A stretch of DNA of 64,000 bases from Terrisporobacter sp. (GTDB taxonomy: Bacteria; Bacillota_A; Clostridia; Peptostreptococcales; Peptostreptococcaceae), in assembly GCA_029851945.1 (NCBI GenBank), contig JARKUZ010000036.1, forward strand, positions 33,203 through 97,202. Direction: 5' to 3'. A model generated the notes under the pieces. The model did not search any database. It worked only from the letters and a program-made list of their open reading frames with translations, and was not told the origin of the DNA. Each line of letters starts with the position of its first letter. Positions within the stretch are counted from its first letter, which is position 1. Made by a program: the position numbers and the translations under genes. Positions 53,646 to 63,150 of this stretch are shown here, in pieces.

Positions 53646-53665
53646 CTTATAGCTAGTTATTTTTG
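53636..53665 (+). terminator. Terminator overlapping kinase stop codon
   Basis: AATAACTAGCT pairs with AGCTAGTTATT across TAT, then TTTTG; the stem includes the TAG stop. Confidence 0.8.
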
Positions 53666-53738
53666 TACATATAGATTGATTAAATATTATAAGAAATGTC
53701 AAAGATAGTATTAATAATTACTTTAGGGGGTATATATA

Positions 53739-53915
53739 ATGGTTTTAAGTAGAGAAAATATAATAGAAGGATTAATAGATTTAAAAAGTGAAAGAGAAAA
53801 TGAAAGCAGAAGAATAATTATAAGCATAAAGGAAATAGTGGAGAATCAAAATATGAATGATATGGAAAAGCTAAAGTTGATTAATAATGAGTTAGGCAAA
53901 ATGCTAGTTATATAA
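53739..53915 (+). CDS. Small helical protein, 58 aa
   Basis: ATG 53739 follows TAGGGGG at good spacing. The frame is Lys/Glu/Ile-rich and predicts two amphipathic helices (ENIIEGLIDLKSERENESRR and DMEKLKLINNELGKML); no Cys or membrane segment. Resembles small two-helix proteins common in clostridia, function unknown. Below 60 codons, so easily missed. Confidence 0.6.
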   Translation: MVLSRENIIEGLIDLKSERENESRRIIISIKEIVENQNMNDMEKLKLINNELGKMLVI

Positions 53916-54314
53916 TAAAATTATACACAAAAATAATTTAATATGGGTAAATCTATATTATTGTAAATTAATTTATATACACACATTCTTATTATTATAG
54001 AAATTAATTTATAATTAATATTCACTTAACAAAAGTTATATAAATAAAAATTAAATTTAATATTACAAAAATAGCCTATTAAAATATAAAAATAAACATA
54101 ATATTTTAAAGTATATCTATATATTTAAGAAATGCGTTTATAATTATTGAAAAATGTTTTCCACTATATTTATGTTAATTTGTGGATAGGTTAACATATT
54201 TTTATAATGATTACATATGTTTAGATACTAGTGTAAAGCTAAAATTAAACTAATATATTTATTTAAATCAATAAATAAATTATAATAAATAAAAAGATAT
54301 ATGGAGGGGAATCT
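53916..54314. other. AT-rich gap with one inverted repeat
   Basis: About 400 bases without a credible gene. The only structure seen is TATGTTAA/TTAACATA (54171-54198, 12-base spacer), about 120 bases before the glyoxalase-like gene. Confidence 0.5.
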
Positions 54315-54686
54315 ATGAATTTTAAATTTTGTCACAATAACTTTAACGTATTAAATCTTGAGAAAAGCCTTGAGTTTTATGAAAAGGCATTAGGTCTTAA
54401 AGAAGTAAGAAGAAAAGAAGCTGAAGACGGAAGTTTCATATTAGTTTATTTAGGAGATGGAGAAAGTGATTATACATTAGAGTTAACTTGGTTAAGAGAT
54501 TGGGATAGACCTTATAACCTAGGAGATAATGAATTCCACCTAGCTCTTAGAGTAGACGATTTTGATAAAGCTCACAAACTACATAAAGATATGGGATGTA
54601 TATGTTTTGAGAATGAAGCTATGGGAATTTATTTTATAGCGGATCCAGATAATTATTGGATAGAAATACTTCCTCAAAATATGTAA
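54315..54686 (+). CDS. Glyoxalase I / VOC family protein, 123 aa
   Basis: Vicinal-oxygen-chelate fold of lactoylglutathione-lyase type: CHNNFNVLNLEKSLEFYEKALGLKE, LELTWLRDW, EFHLALRVDDFDKA and IADPDNYWIEILPQN supply the His, Glu, His and Glu metal ligands. Removes methylglyoxal-type aldehydes if a thiol cofactor is present; the cofactor in these bacteria is uncertain. TGGAGGGG site. Monocistronic. Confidence 0.88.
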   Translation: MNFKFCHNNFNVLNLEKSLEFYEKALGLKEVRRKEAEDGSFILVYLGDGESDYTLELTWLRDWDRPYNLGDNEFHLALRVDDFDKAHKLHKDMGCICFENEAMGIYFIADPDNYWIEILPQNM

Positions 54687-54722
54687 TTTGTTTAACTAGT
54701 TAAATAACATTTGAAACAAGAT

Positions 54723-54765
54723 AAAAAAGTATTGTAGTTATATTAGCTAACAATACTTTTTTTTA
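54723..54765 (+). terminator. Terminator after glyoxalase gene
   Basis: AAAAAAGTATTGT pairs with ACAATACTTTTTT. Confidence 0.9.
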
Positions 54766-54899
54766 TTAGAATGGACTTATTTTAAATAAAAAATTATATT
54801 GATTTATCTATGAAGTTTATTTATAAGATTAATATTGACTCAGAGAATAATAAAATATAATAATATAAAGATAGATTATAAAAGAGAGAGGTATTAAAT

Positions 54900-55199
54900 A
54901 TGAAGAACATAGTAGTTATATGTGAAAATATACAAAGTGCTGAAGCGATAAAGTCAGCAGGACAAGAACTAGGGATAAATGTGGTTTGTGAAATACAAGA
55001 GAATTGCAAAATACAAAATGAAATAAGTGAAGCTGAAATTAGAAAAGCATGTGCAGTACTATTTGTAATAAGTTTTGAAGTAGAAGACATAGAAAAGATA
55101 GAAAGATTTATAGATTGCGAATATTATGAAGTAGAACCTAAGTATGTTATAAATGATGCAAAATCAGTGATTAAAGAGATAATGGAAGAAATAAATTAG
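54900..55199 (+). CDS. Stand-alone PTS fructose IIB-like protein, 99 aa
   Basis: Follows the PTS fructose IIB pattern (IVVICENIQSAEAIKSAGQELGINVVCEIQENCKIQNEIS..., then ACAVLFVISFEVEDIEKIERF) but lacks the CPTGIAHT phosphocysteine loop; only a lone Cys in VVICEN remains near that place. Probably catalytically degenerate, perhaps regulatory. AGAGAGAGG site. No other fructose PTS gene is nearby. Confidence 0.6.
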   Translation: MKNIVVICENIQSAEAIKSAGQELGINVVCEIQENCKIQNEISEAEIRKACAVLFVISFEVEDIEKIERFIDCEYYEVEPKYVINDAKSVIKEIMEEIN

Positions 55200-55309
55200 T
55201 ATGTTCGGTAATAGAAATTGAATTATTATATAACTAAATGTAAATTAAGAGAATATGTTAATGTAAGAAAAGTAATTGTCATGTTGATTACACTATTATT
55301 TTGTTAAGT

Positions 55310-55398
55310 CAATACCACTAGATGTGCCAGACAACCTGATAGAAAAATAAGATGTTACTACTAAAGAAGTTAGTAAAGTAGATAAAACATACCTTATT
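55310..55398 (+). pseudogene. Possible decayed coding remnant
   Basis: A protein-like frame (SIPLDVPDNLIEK, in-frame stop, DVTTKEVSKVDKTYLIKIKAQT, stop) runs to the terminator with no start or ribosome site. May be the end of a lost gene, or chance. Confidence 0.2.
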
Positions 55399-55431
55399 AA
55401 AATAAAAGCTCAGACTTAATTGTCTGAGCTT
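55399..55431. terminator. Bidirectional terminator
   Basis: AAGCTCAGAC pairs with GTCTGAGCTT; it overlaps the MarR stop codon. Confidence 0.8.
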
Positions 55432-55868
55432 ATTTCCATTAATACATCTTTTAAATTCTCGAGAGATGTGTTTAATTTATTAAGTTGATCGTCTGGAATA
55501 GTCGAAAGCCTGTTTTTTAAGGTATCTTTCATAAGATTAAACTTATCTTTTAAATATTGATCTCCTTTATCAGTTAAGCTAATATTAACTATTCTACGGT
55601 CTTTTGTATCATGAGCCCTTTCAACCATTCCTTCATTTATAAGCTTATTAAGAAGTTTTGTCATATTTGGTGTTGAAATTAACAATTTTTTAGCAACTTC
55701 AGAAATTGGTTGAGTACCATGATGCCTAAGGACCTCCATTATTTGAAAGTGAGAATGATTGAATGTATCATTTCTAAATCCACATTCATTCCTAATTATT
55801 TTCTTTTGAAATAATGGCATTATCTTTACAAAATTTTGAACTATAGACTCTAATTTATCATCAGCCAT
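55416..55868 (-). CDS. MarR family regulator, 150 aa
   Basis: Winged HTH of MarR type: HFQIMEVLRHHGTQPISEVAKKLLISTPNMTKLLNKLINEGMVER and the wing DTKDRRIVNISLTDKG. Ligand unknown. GGAGG site. Divergent from a heterodimeric ABC exporter with inverted repeats over its promoter, a standard layout for a drug-responsive repressor. Confidence 0.93.
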   Translation of the reverse strand: MADDKLESIVQNFVKIMPLFQKKIIRNECGFRNDTFNHSHFQIMEVLRHHGTQPISEVAKKLLISTPNMTKLLNKLINEGMVERAHDTKDRRIVNISLTDKGDQYLKDKFNLMKDTLKNRLSTIPDDQLNKLNTSLENLKDVLMEISSDN

Positions 55869-56002
55869 AATAATACCTCCATAAAAATTTATTTTAACAC
55901 AAATTTTACTCAGAAAAATTATTTCATACTATATATAACATTAAATTTATTTTGAGATTGTAGACAAATATAATATATATAATTTATAAGATTTCTAATC
56001 AA

Positions 56003-56024
56003 CTATTTTTAGTTATAAAAATAG
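56003..56024. promoter_or_regulatory. Inverted repeat upstream of ABC exporter promoter
   Basis: CTATTTTTA-GTTA-TAAAAATAG, 9-bp arms, ending 11 bases before the -35 element. Confidence 0.5.
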
Positions 56025-56035
56025 TATATAAAATA

Positions 56036-56063
56036 TTGACTTTTTTTTAAAATACTATATACT
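56036..56063 (+). promoter_or_regulatory. ABC exporter promoter
   Basis: TTGACT (56036-56041), 16 bases, TATACT (56058-56063). Confidence 0.55.
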
Positions 56064-56074
56064 TAAAAAATATA

Positions 56075-56095
56075 ATAGTTAAAAAGTATAACTAT
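56075..56095. promoter_or_regulatory. Putative MarR operator
   Basis: ATAGTT-N9-AACTAT just downstream of the -10, where a bound repressor would block initiation. Confidence 0.55.
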
Positions 56096-56184
56096 TAACT
56101 AGTATAAGTAGTTTAATATTATTATACATCAAAAACTATAAATTGTGTAAAAAGACTAAAATTAAATGGAGGGAATTTTAAGCT

Positions 56185-58407
56185 ATGTTTAAGATTTTTA
56201 AATACTCAAAACCGTTTATTGTGTCAATTATTATGGCGGTTATGCTTTTAGTAGTTCAAGCAATGTGTGATTTATCATTGCCTGATTATACTTCAAACAT
56301 AGTAAACGTAGGAATTCAACAAAGTGGTATAGAAAATGCAGTACCAGTTGTTATAAGAGAATCAGAATTTAAGAAGTTAAAAATATTTATGAACGATACT
56401 GAAAAAGAAAAGGTTGAAAAATATTATAACTTGATAGACAAAGAAGATTTAAGTGACAAGGAGTATAACAAAGAAGTTGAAAAGTATCCTGCACTTAAAA
56501 ATGAACCTTTATACCAATTAAATACTAAAGATAAAGATGTTATAGATAGCTTAAATAAGATAATGTCTGACTCTATGATGAGAGTAGCAGCTATAAATAT
56601 GGCTAGTGATAAAGGAGATATACCAAATGTACCAAAAGGTACTGATATATGGCCTATGATAGAAAATATGCCAAAAGCTCAGTTAGACACTATGATGAAG
56701 CCTATTGATGAAAAAATAGATGATTTAGATCCTAGCATGCTTAATCAATCAGCTATTTATGCGGTTAAAACTGAATATGAAAAAATAGGTATGGACTTAA
56801 CTAAGTTACAAAACAATTATATATTCAAAACAGGAGCAATAATGATAGTAATAGCTCTTGTAGGTATGGCAGCTACAATATCAGTGGTTTACATAGCTGG
56901 TAGAGTTGGTGCAGGAGTAGGAAGAAATATACGTAAAGATGTATTTAGAAAAGTTGTAGGATTTTCCAATGTAGAATTTAATAAGTTTTCTACTGCATCA
57001 CTTATAACTCGTAGTACAAATGATATACAACAGATACAAGTATTTACTGCGATGTTTATAAAAATGGTATTTTATGCTCCAATACTAGGTATAGGTGGGG
57101 TATTAAAAGTACTAGATACAGATACTTCTATGTCTTGGATAATAGGAGTGGCTATTGGCGCGATACTAATAGTTGTTACAGTATTATTTAGTTTAGCTAT
57201 ACCGAAATTTAATAAAGTTCAAAAGCTTATAGATAAATTAAATCTAGTAACACGTGAATCGTTAACAGGTATGTTAGTTATAAGAGCTTTTAGTACTCAA
57301 AAAATAGAAGAAGAAAGATTTGATGAAACAAATACTCTTTTAAGAAAAACAAATACATTTGTAAATCGTATAATGACTATGATGATGCCGACTATGATGC
57401 TTATTATGAATATAACAACTGTACTAATAGTATGGGTTGGAGCTAAGCAAATAGATGCAGGTGCAATGCAAGTCGGTGATATGATGGCATTTATACAATA
57501 TTCTATGCAAATAATAATGGCATTTTTAATGATATCAATGTTATCAGTAATACTTCCAAGAGCAGCTGTATCAGCTAAGCGTATAATGGAAGTATTAGAT
57601 ACAGAAGTATCTATAAAAGATATTGAAAGCACTAAAATATTTGATGATTCAAAAGATGGAGAAGTCGAATTTAAAAACGTATCATTTAAATACCCTAATG
57701 CAGAAGATAATGTATTAAGCGATATAAGTTTTGTTGCTAAGCCAGGTCAAACAACAGCATTTATAGGAAGTACAGGAAGTGGTAAATCAACTCTAATAAA
57801 CCTTATACCTCGTTTCTTTGATGCTACTGAGGGAGAAGTTTTGGTAAATGGAGTTAATATAAAAGAAGTAAGCCAACATGATCTTAGAGAAAAAATAGGA
57901 TATGTACCTCAAAAAGGAGTTTTATTCTCTGGAACAATAGATAGTAATATAAAATACGGCGCAAGAGATATAAGTAAGGAAGAAGTTGAAAGAGCAGCAC
58001 AAACAGCTCAAGCTATGGAGTTTATATCTACTAAGCCAGAAAAATTCGAAACTGAAATATCTCAAGGGGGTACGAATGTATCTGGAGGTCAAAAGCAAAG
58101 ACTTTCTATTGCTCGTGCTTTAGCTAAAAAGCCTAAGATATTCATATTTGATGATAGTTTCTCAGCTTTAGATTTAAAAACAGATGCAAAACTTAGAAAA
58201 GAACTGAAAAATCAAACTGGAGATTCAACAGTTTTAATAGTAGCTCAAAGAATTAGTACTATAATGAATGCAGAGCAAATAATAGTGCTTGATGAAGGAA
58301 AGATGGTAGGTAAAGGAACTCATCAAGAGCTAATAGAAAACTGTGACGTATATAAGCAAATTGCACTATCTCAGTTATCAAAGGAGGAGTTAGTCAATGA
58401 GTGTTAA
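56185..58407 (+). CDS. ABC exporter subunit with degenerate ATPase site, 740 aa
   Basis: Permease-ATPase half with a ~160-residue extracellular insert between the first two helices (about 40-205). ATPase: Walker A GSTGSGKST, intact VSGGQKQR signature, but Walker B ends FDDSFSALD (Asp instead of catalytic Glu) and the switch His is Gln (VAQRIST). This is the non-catalytic half of a heterodimer like BmrCD or TM287/288. GGAGGG site. Overlaps its partner by 11 bases. Confidence 0.92.
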   Translation: MFKIFKYSKPFIVSIIMAVMLLVVQAMCDLSLPDYTSNIVNVGIQQSGIENAVPVVIRESEFKKLKIFMNDTEKEKVEKYYNLIDKEDLSDKEYNKEVEKYPALKNEPLYQLNTKDKDVIDSLNKIMSDSMMRVAAINMASDKGDIPNVPKGTDIWPMIENMPKAQLDTMMKPIDEKIDDLDPSMLNQSAIYAVKTEYEKIGMDLTKLQNNYIFKTGAIMIVIALVGMAATISVVYIAGRVGAGVGRNIRKDVFRKVVGFSNVEFNKFSTASLITRSTNDIQQIQVFTAMFIKMVFYAPILGIGGVLKVLDTDTSMSWIIGVAIGAILIVVTVLFSLAIPKFNKVQKLIDKLNLVTRESLTGMLVIRAFSTQKIEEERFDETNTLLRKTNTFVNRIMTMMMPTMMLIMNITTVLIVWVGAKQIDAGAMQVGDMMAFIQYSMQIIMAFLMISMLSVILPRAAVSAKRIMEVLDTEVSIKDIESTKIFDDSKDGEVEFKNVSFKYPNAEDNVLSDISFVAKPGQTTAFIGSTGSGKSTLINLIPRFFDATEGEVLVNGVNIKEVSQHDLREKIGYVPQKGVLFSGTIDSNIKYGARDISKEEVERAAQTAQAMEFISTKPEKFETEISQGGTNVSGGQKQRLSIARALAKKPKIFIFDDSFSALDLKTDAKLRKELKNQTGDSTVLIVAQRISTIMNAEQIIVLDEGKMVGKGTHQELIENCDVYKQIALSQLSKEELVNEC

Positions 58408-60247
58408 GAAAAGCAAAAGACCTATGGGAATGGGTGGAGGACCTTCTATGATGGCGGGTTCAGAAAAAGCAAAAGACTTTAAAGGGACTATGAAAAAATT
58501 ACTTAATCGTTTAAGTCCATATAAAGTATCATTAATATTTGTTGTATTATTTGCTATAGGTAGTGCGGTATTTACTATAGTAGGACCTAAAATATTAGGT
58601 AATGCAACAACTGAAATATTTGAAGGATTAGTAAGCAAAGTAAGTGGAAGTGGAAGCGGAATAGATTTTACTAGCATATCAAAAACACTAGTTATGTTGG
58701 TTGGGTTATATGTTATAAGTGCTCTATTTTCATTTGTTCAGACATTTGTTACATCTGATATATCACAAAAGGTATCTTATAATTTAAGAAAAGAGATATC
58801 AGAAAAAATAAACAAATTACCTCTTAAATACTTTGATGGAACAACAAACGGAGAAGTACTATCGAGAGTTACTAACGATGTAGATGCAATAAGTCAAAAC
58901 TTAAACCAAATACTATCACAGATGATAACTGCAGCCACAGTACTTATAGGTGTACTAGTGATGATGCTATCAATAAGTGTAAGTATGACTTTAGTAACTT
59001 TAGTAATAATACCTTTAGCATTAGTATTTATAAGTATTGTTGTTAAAAAATCTCAAAAACACTTTAAAGATCAACAAGAGTATTTAGGTCACACTAATGG
59101 TCATATAGAGGAAATATATAGTGGTCACAATATAATGAAAGCATTTAATGGTGAGGAAAAAGCTATTGAAGAATTTAATGAGTTAAACAATACATTATAT
59201 AATTCTGCTTGGAAATCTCAAGCATTATCTGGAATGATGATGCCTATAATGACTTTCATAGGAAACTTAGGATATGTAATGGTAGCTATAATGGGTGGAT
59301 ATCTTACAATAAAGAAAAAAATAGAAGTTGGGGATATACTATCATTTATTCAATATGTAAGATCATTTATGCAACCAATAGCACAAACAGCTCAAATTGC
59401 CAATGTAATGCAACAAACTGCAGCAGCAGCTGAAAGAGTATTTGAATTCTTAAGTGAAGATGAAGAAATAGAAGAAACTAAAACACCTGTATCAACTGAA
59501 AATGTTAAAGGTGAAGTTGAATTTGAAAATGTAAACTTTGGATATAGTGATGATAAAATAATAATAAATGATTTTTCAATAAAAATAAAACCAGGTCAAA
59601 AAGTAGCGATAGTAGGTCCTACAGGGGCAGGTAAAACTACAATAGTAAAACTTCTTATGAGATTCTATGAATTAAATAGTGGAAAGATATTAATAGATGG
59701 ACACGATTTAAAAGAATTTACAAGAAGAGATTTAAGAAATCTATTTGGTATGGTTTTACAAGATACTTGGTTATTTAATGGAAGTATAATGGATAATATA
59801 CGTTATGGAAACCTTAAAGCCAGTGATAAAGAGGTTATAAAAGCAGCAAAACTTGCACATGCAGACCACTTTATAAAGACATTAAGTGATGGATATAACA
59901 TGGAAATAAATGAAGAAGCTAACAATATATCTCAAGGTCAAAAACAATTACTAACAATAGCAAGAGCTATACTTGCAGATCCGAAAATATTAATATTAGA
60001 TGAAGCAACAAGCTCTGTTGATACTCGTACAGAAGTATTAATACAACAAGCTATGGAAAATCTTATGGAAGGTAGAACAAGCTTTATAATAGCACATAGA
60101 CTATCTACTATAAGAAATGCTGATTTAATATTAGTAATGAAGGATGGAGATATAGTAGAACAAGGTAGTCATGATGAATTGCTAAAAGAAGGCGGATTCT
60201 ATTCTGAATTATATAATAGTCAGTTTGAAGAAGTAGAAGCTTGTTAA
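58397..60247 (+). CDS. ABC exporter subunit with catalytic ATPase site, 616 aa
   Basis: Partner half-transporter. After a glycine-rich N-terminal tail, six helices, then Walker A GPTGAGKTT, Walker B LILDEATSSVD with catalytic Glu, and switch His (IIAHRLST), but a degenerate signature (ISQGQKQL). Combined with the upstream subunit this gives one working and one degenerate ATP site. Multidrug efflux is the usual role. Starts inside the end of the first subunit after AAAGGAGG. Confidence 0.93.
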   Translation: MSVKKSKRPMGMGGGPSMMAGSEKAKDFKGTMKKLLNRLSPYKVSLIFVVLFAIGSAVFTIVGPKILGNATTEIFEGLVSKVSGSGSGIDFTSISKTLVMLVGLYVISALFSFVQTFVTSDISQKVSYNLRKEISEKINKLPLKYFDGTTNGEVLSRVTNDVDAISQNLNQILSQMITAATVLIGVLVMMLSISVSMTLVTLVIIPLALVFISIVVKKSQKHFKDQQEYLGHTNGHIEEIYSGHNIMKAFNGEEKAIEEFNELNNTLYNSAWKSQALSGMMMPIMTFIGNLGYVMVAIMGGYLTIKKKIEVGDILSFIQYVRSFMQPIAQTAQIANVMQQTAAAAERVFEFLSEDEEIEETKTPVSTENVKGEVEFENVNFGYSDDKIIINDFSIKIKPGQKVAIVGPTGAGKTTIVKLLMRFYELNSGKILIDGHDLKEFTRRDLRNLFGMVLQDTWLFNGSIMDNIRYGNLKASDKEVIKAAKLAHADHFIKTLSDGYNMEINEEANNISQGQKQLLTIARAILADPKILILDEATSSVDTRTEVLIQQAMENLMEGRTSFIIAHRLSTIRNADLILVMKDGDIVEQGSHDELLKEGGFYSELYNSQFEEVEAC

Positions 60248-60255
60248 TAAATAAT

Positions 60256-60299
60256 AAAAAGCGGTTCTTAAGTTATTAAACTTAAGGACCGTTTTTTAT
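60256..60299 (+). terminator. ABC exporter operon terminator
   Basis: AAAAGCGGTTCTTAAGT pairs with ACTTAAGGACCGTTTT with minor mismatch, then T run. Confidence 0.88.
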
Positions 60300-60509
60300 T
60301 TTATTAAAATATTGTATTTTAAATTATTGATAAAAGAGTTTTGATATATATAACTACATATATTTTTATAATGAATCTAGAGTATAAAAGTATAAATCAT
60401 AAAGACAAAATTACAAATACACAGATAAAAAAAGTTACTACAATTAAAGTAAGTAATATAATTTTATAAAACATAACAAATAATATCAAAATTTAAGGAG
60501 TGGGGGATT

Positions 60510-60986
60510 ATGCCAAATATAGTATTAACAAGAATTGATAACAGATTGATACATGGTCAAGTAGCGACAATGTGGTCTTCAAGTGTAGGAGCAAATTTAT
60601 TATTAGTTGCAAATGATGAGGTATGCGCTAATGAATTTAGACAAGGTCTTATGGATATGGCAGCACCAAGCTTTGCACAAACTAGATATTTTAGTATAGA
60701 AAAAACTATAAATATAATACACAAAGCAAGTGATGCTCAACATATAGCAATAATATGTGAAACTCCACAAGATGTACTTAGATTAGTAGAAGGTGGAGTA
60801 CCAATAAAAGAAGTTAATATAGGAAATATGCACATGGCAGAAGGAAAAAGACAAGTATCTAAAGCTGTATGTGTAAATGATGATGACGTAGCTGCATTTA
60901 GACGTCTTCAAGAACTTGGTGTGAAACTAGAAATCAGAAGGGTTCCAAGTGAATCTGCTGAGAGTCTAGATGAACTATTTAAATAA
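60510..60986 (+). CDS. Mannose-family PTS IIB, AgaB-like, 158 aa
   Basis: Phosphoryl-transfer subunit with the phospho-His in RIDNRLIHGQV (about residue 15). The stretch GANLLLVANDEV and VNIGNMHMAEGKRQVS is nearer to AgaB/AgaV (N-acetylgalactosamine or galactosamine) than to ManX. Cytosolic. First of four PTS genes; AGGAGTGGGGG site. No kinase, aldolase or isomerase gene lies in the window, so the sugar is not certain. Confidence 0.9.
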   Translation: MPNIVLTRIDNRLIHGQVATMWSSSVGANLLLVANDEVCANEFRQGLMDMAAPSFAQTRYFSIEKTINIIHKASDAQHIAIICETPQDVLRLVEGGVPIKEVNIGNMHMAEGKRQVSKAVCVNDDDVAAFRRLQELGVKLEIRRVPSESAESLDELFK

Positions 60987-61009
60987 AATTCAATAAAGGG
61001 GGTAAGTTT

Positions 61010-61777
61010 ATGGAATTAAGTTTTATGCAAATTGGTCTTATACTAATAGTTACAATGATAGCAGCAATAGACCAGTTCAACTTCTTAGAATCCTTTTATA
61101 GACCGATAGTAATGGGACCTATAATAGGAGCTATTATGGGAGATTTACAAACAGGACTTATAGTTGGTGGTTCATATGAACTTATGATGATAGGAGCAAT
61201 GCCAGTAGGAGGAGCACAACCTCCAAATGCAGTTATAGGTGGAATAATGGCTACAGTATTTGCTATTCAATCAGGACTTGATACTTCAGCTGCACTACCT
61301 CTTGCAATACCATTTGCATTACTTGGTCAATATGCAGTAACAGCTTTATTTACAGTAATGTCTCCATTAATGGGATTATGTGATAAGGCTGCAGATGAAG
61401 CTAATCCAAAAGGAATAGATAGAGTTAATTATATGGCTATGGGAATATTAGCAGTATCATTTGCACTAATAGTTTTAGCAGGATTATTATCAGGTCAGGC
61501 AATAGGAGAAACTTTAACAAAAGTATTACCACAATGGGTTTGGGATGGACTAACTGCAGCAGGTAAGATGATGCCAGCTCTAGGATTTGCAATGTTACTT
61601 AAGGTTATGTTAAGTAAAGAATACGCACTATTTATGATGTTAGGATTTGTTTTAGTAGCATATGGTAAATTACCACTTTTAGCTATAGCTATAGTAGGTA
61701 TAGCTGCAGCAGTTTATGACTTCCATGTAAGTATGAAAACTAAAAATACAGGAGGAGGTATAGGCGATGGCATCTAA
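61010..61777 (+). CDS. Mannose-family PTS IIC, 255 aa
   Basis: Membrane subunit forming the sugar channel: YRPIVMGPIIGAIMGDLQTGLIVGGSYELMMIGAMPVGGAQPPNAV (about residues 28-73) is the IIC signature. AAGGGGG site. Overlaps the IID start by 11 bases. Confidence 0.94.
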   Translation: MELSFMQIGLILIVTMIAAIDQFNFLESFYRPIVMGPIIGAIMGDLQTGLIVGGSYELMMIGAMPVGGAQPPNAVIGGIMATVFAIQSGLDTSAALPLAIPFALLGQYAVTALFTVMSPLMGLCDKAADEANPKGIDRVNYMAMGILAVSFALIVLAGLLSGQAIGETLTKVLPQWVWDGLTAAGKMMPALGFAMLLKVMLSKEYALFMMLGFVLVAYGKLPLLAIAIVGIAAAVYDFHVSMKTKNTGGGIGDGI

Positions 61778-62612
61778 TACAGAAGCATTAAAAAGTCAAA
61801 GAGAGTATATCGATAAAACAGAAGGCGAAACTCTTGACAATAAAACATTAAATCAAATGGCTTGGAGATCAATGTTTTTACAAGCATCATTTAACTATGA
61901 AAGAATGCAAGCTGGAGGATGGTTATACTCTATACTTCCAGGGCTTAAAAAAATACACAAAAACAAAGAAGATTTATCAACATCAATGAAACATAATATG
62001 GAGTTTTTCAACTGCCATCCATTTTTAATAACATTTGTTATGGGGATAATATTATCTCTTGAACAAAAAAAAGCAGATGTTCAGACTATACGTGCACTAA
62101 GAGTTGCAGCAATGGGGCCTTTAGGTGGTATAGGAGATGCAATATTCTGGTTTACATTATTACCAATATCTGCAGGTATAGGAGCGAATCTTTCTTTACA
62201 AGGAAGTATATTAGGACCAATTATATTCTTTGTGTTATTTAATGTAGTACATTTAGGATTGAGATTTGGTCTTATGCATTGGTCATATAAAGTTGGTGTT
62301 GAAGGTATAACTAAGCTTACTAAAAATGCTAAAGAATTTACTAGAGCAGCTACAGTACTAGGTATGATAGTAGTAGGAGCATTAATAGCATCATATGTAA
62401 GTATAAATCTAGTTACTCCAGAATACTTAAGTATGTCTGGAACAATAGATTTACAAAAGATACTAGATTCTATAATGCCATGTTTATTACCTCTTGGATT
62501 AACATTTGGAATGTATGGATTAGTTAAGAAAAACGTTTCTCCATTAGTAAATATATTAGTATTAGTATTAATAGGATTAATAGGAGCATTTATAGGAGTA
62601 TTTAAATTCTAG
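61767..62612 (+). CDS. Mannose-family PTS IID, 281 aa
   Basis: Second membrane subunit: LNQMAWRSMFLQASFNYERMQAGGWLY near the start, MGPLGGIGDAIFWFTLLPI in the middle and hydrophobic C-terminus. Works with IIC. AGGAGG site inside iiC. Confidence 0.94.
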   Translation: MASNTEALKSQREYIDKTEGETLDNKTLNQMAWRSMFLQASFNYERMQAGGWLYSILPGLKKIHKNKEDLSTSMKHNMEFFNCHPFLITFVMGIILSLEQKKADVQTIRALRVAAMGPLGGIGDAIFWFTLLPISAGIGANLSLQGSILGPIIFFVLFNVVHLGLRFGLMHWSYKVGVEGITKLTKNAKEFTRAATVLGMIVVGALIASYVSINLVTPEYLSMSGTIDLQKILDSIMPCLLPLGLTFGMYGLVKKNVSPLVNILVLVLIGLIGAFIGVFKF

Positions 62613-62621
62613 GAGGACAAA

Positions 62622-63023
62622 ATGATAATAATAACAGGACATGGGAATTTTGGAAGTGGACTTAAAAGTAGTTTGGATTTAATTGCAGGAAAATATGATT
62701 TCATAAAAACTGTTGATTTTACAGAAAATAAATCATCTGATGATTTAAAAGAAGAAATAAATAACATGATTAGAGATACTGATAATAAAGTATATATATT
62801 TACAGATTTACCTGGAGGAACTCCTTTTAAGGTTAGTAGTGAGTTAACATTAGAACATTCAAATATAGAAGTTTTCTGTGGAACTAATCTACCAATGCTA
62901 GTTGAATCAACTATGATGGTGTCTCTAGGATTTGAAATTGATAGCGAGGCTATAAAGACAGCTGGAATAAACAGTATAAAACCACCAATAAGAAAAGTTA
63001 TATTGGTTGAAGATGGAATATAG
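62622..63023 (+). CDS. Mannose-family PTS IIA, 133 aa
   Basis: Receives phosphate from HPr on the His in ITGHGNFGSGLKSSL (about residue 6) and passes it to IIB. Contains the ManX-type FTDLPGGTPFKVSSE. AGGAGG site, 9 bases after IID. Last PTS gene before a terminator. Confidence 0.93.
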   Translation: MIIITGHGNFGSGLKSSLDLIAGKYDFIKTVDFTENKSSDDLKEEINNMIRDTDNKVYIFTDLPGGTPFKVSSELTLEHSNIEVFCGTNLPMLVESTMMVSLGFEIDSEAIKTAGINSIKPPIRKVILVEDGI

Positions 63024-63027
63024 ATTA

Positions 63028-63065
63028 TAAAAAAGAAGAATGCAATTTTGCATTCTTCTTTTTTA
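63028..63065 (+). terminator. PTS operon terminator
   Basis: AAAAAAGAAGAATGCA pairs with TGCATTCTTCTTTTTT. Confidence 0.9.
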
Positions 63066-63150
63066 TAATTTATTTAAGGTTTTTATAATAAAAAATAATA
63101 TTATGGAAAAATTAAATATAATTATGCTATTTCTTACAGGAGGAAATAAT

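Noticed and set aside
57297..57632. 111-codon antisense frame in the ABC exporter, and similar frames at 28564-28905, 22133-22411 and 23587-23865
   Set aside because: Mirror of membrane or ATPase codons, no ribosome site, overlapping well-supported genes.
60303..60509. Sigma-54 promoter for the mannose-family PTS
   Set aside because: No TGGCAC-N5-TTGC element and no LevR-type activator gene found nearby.
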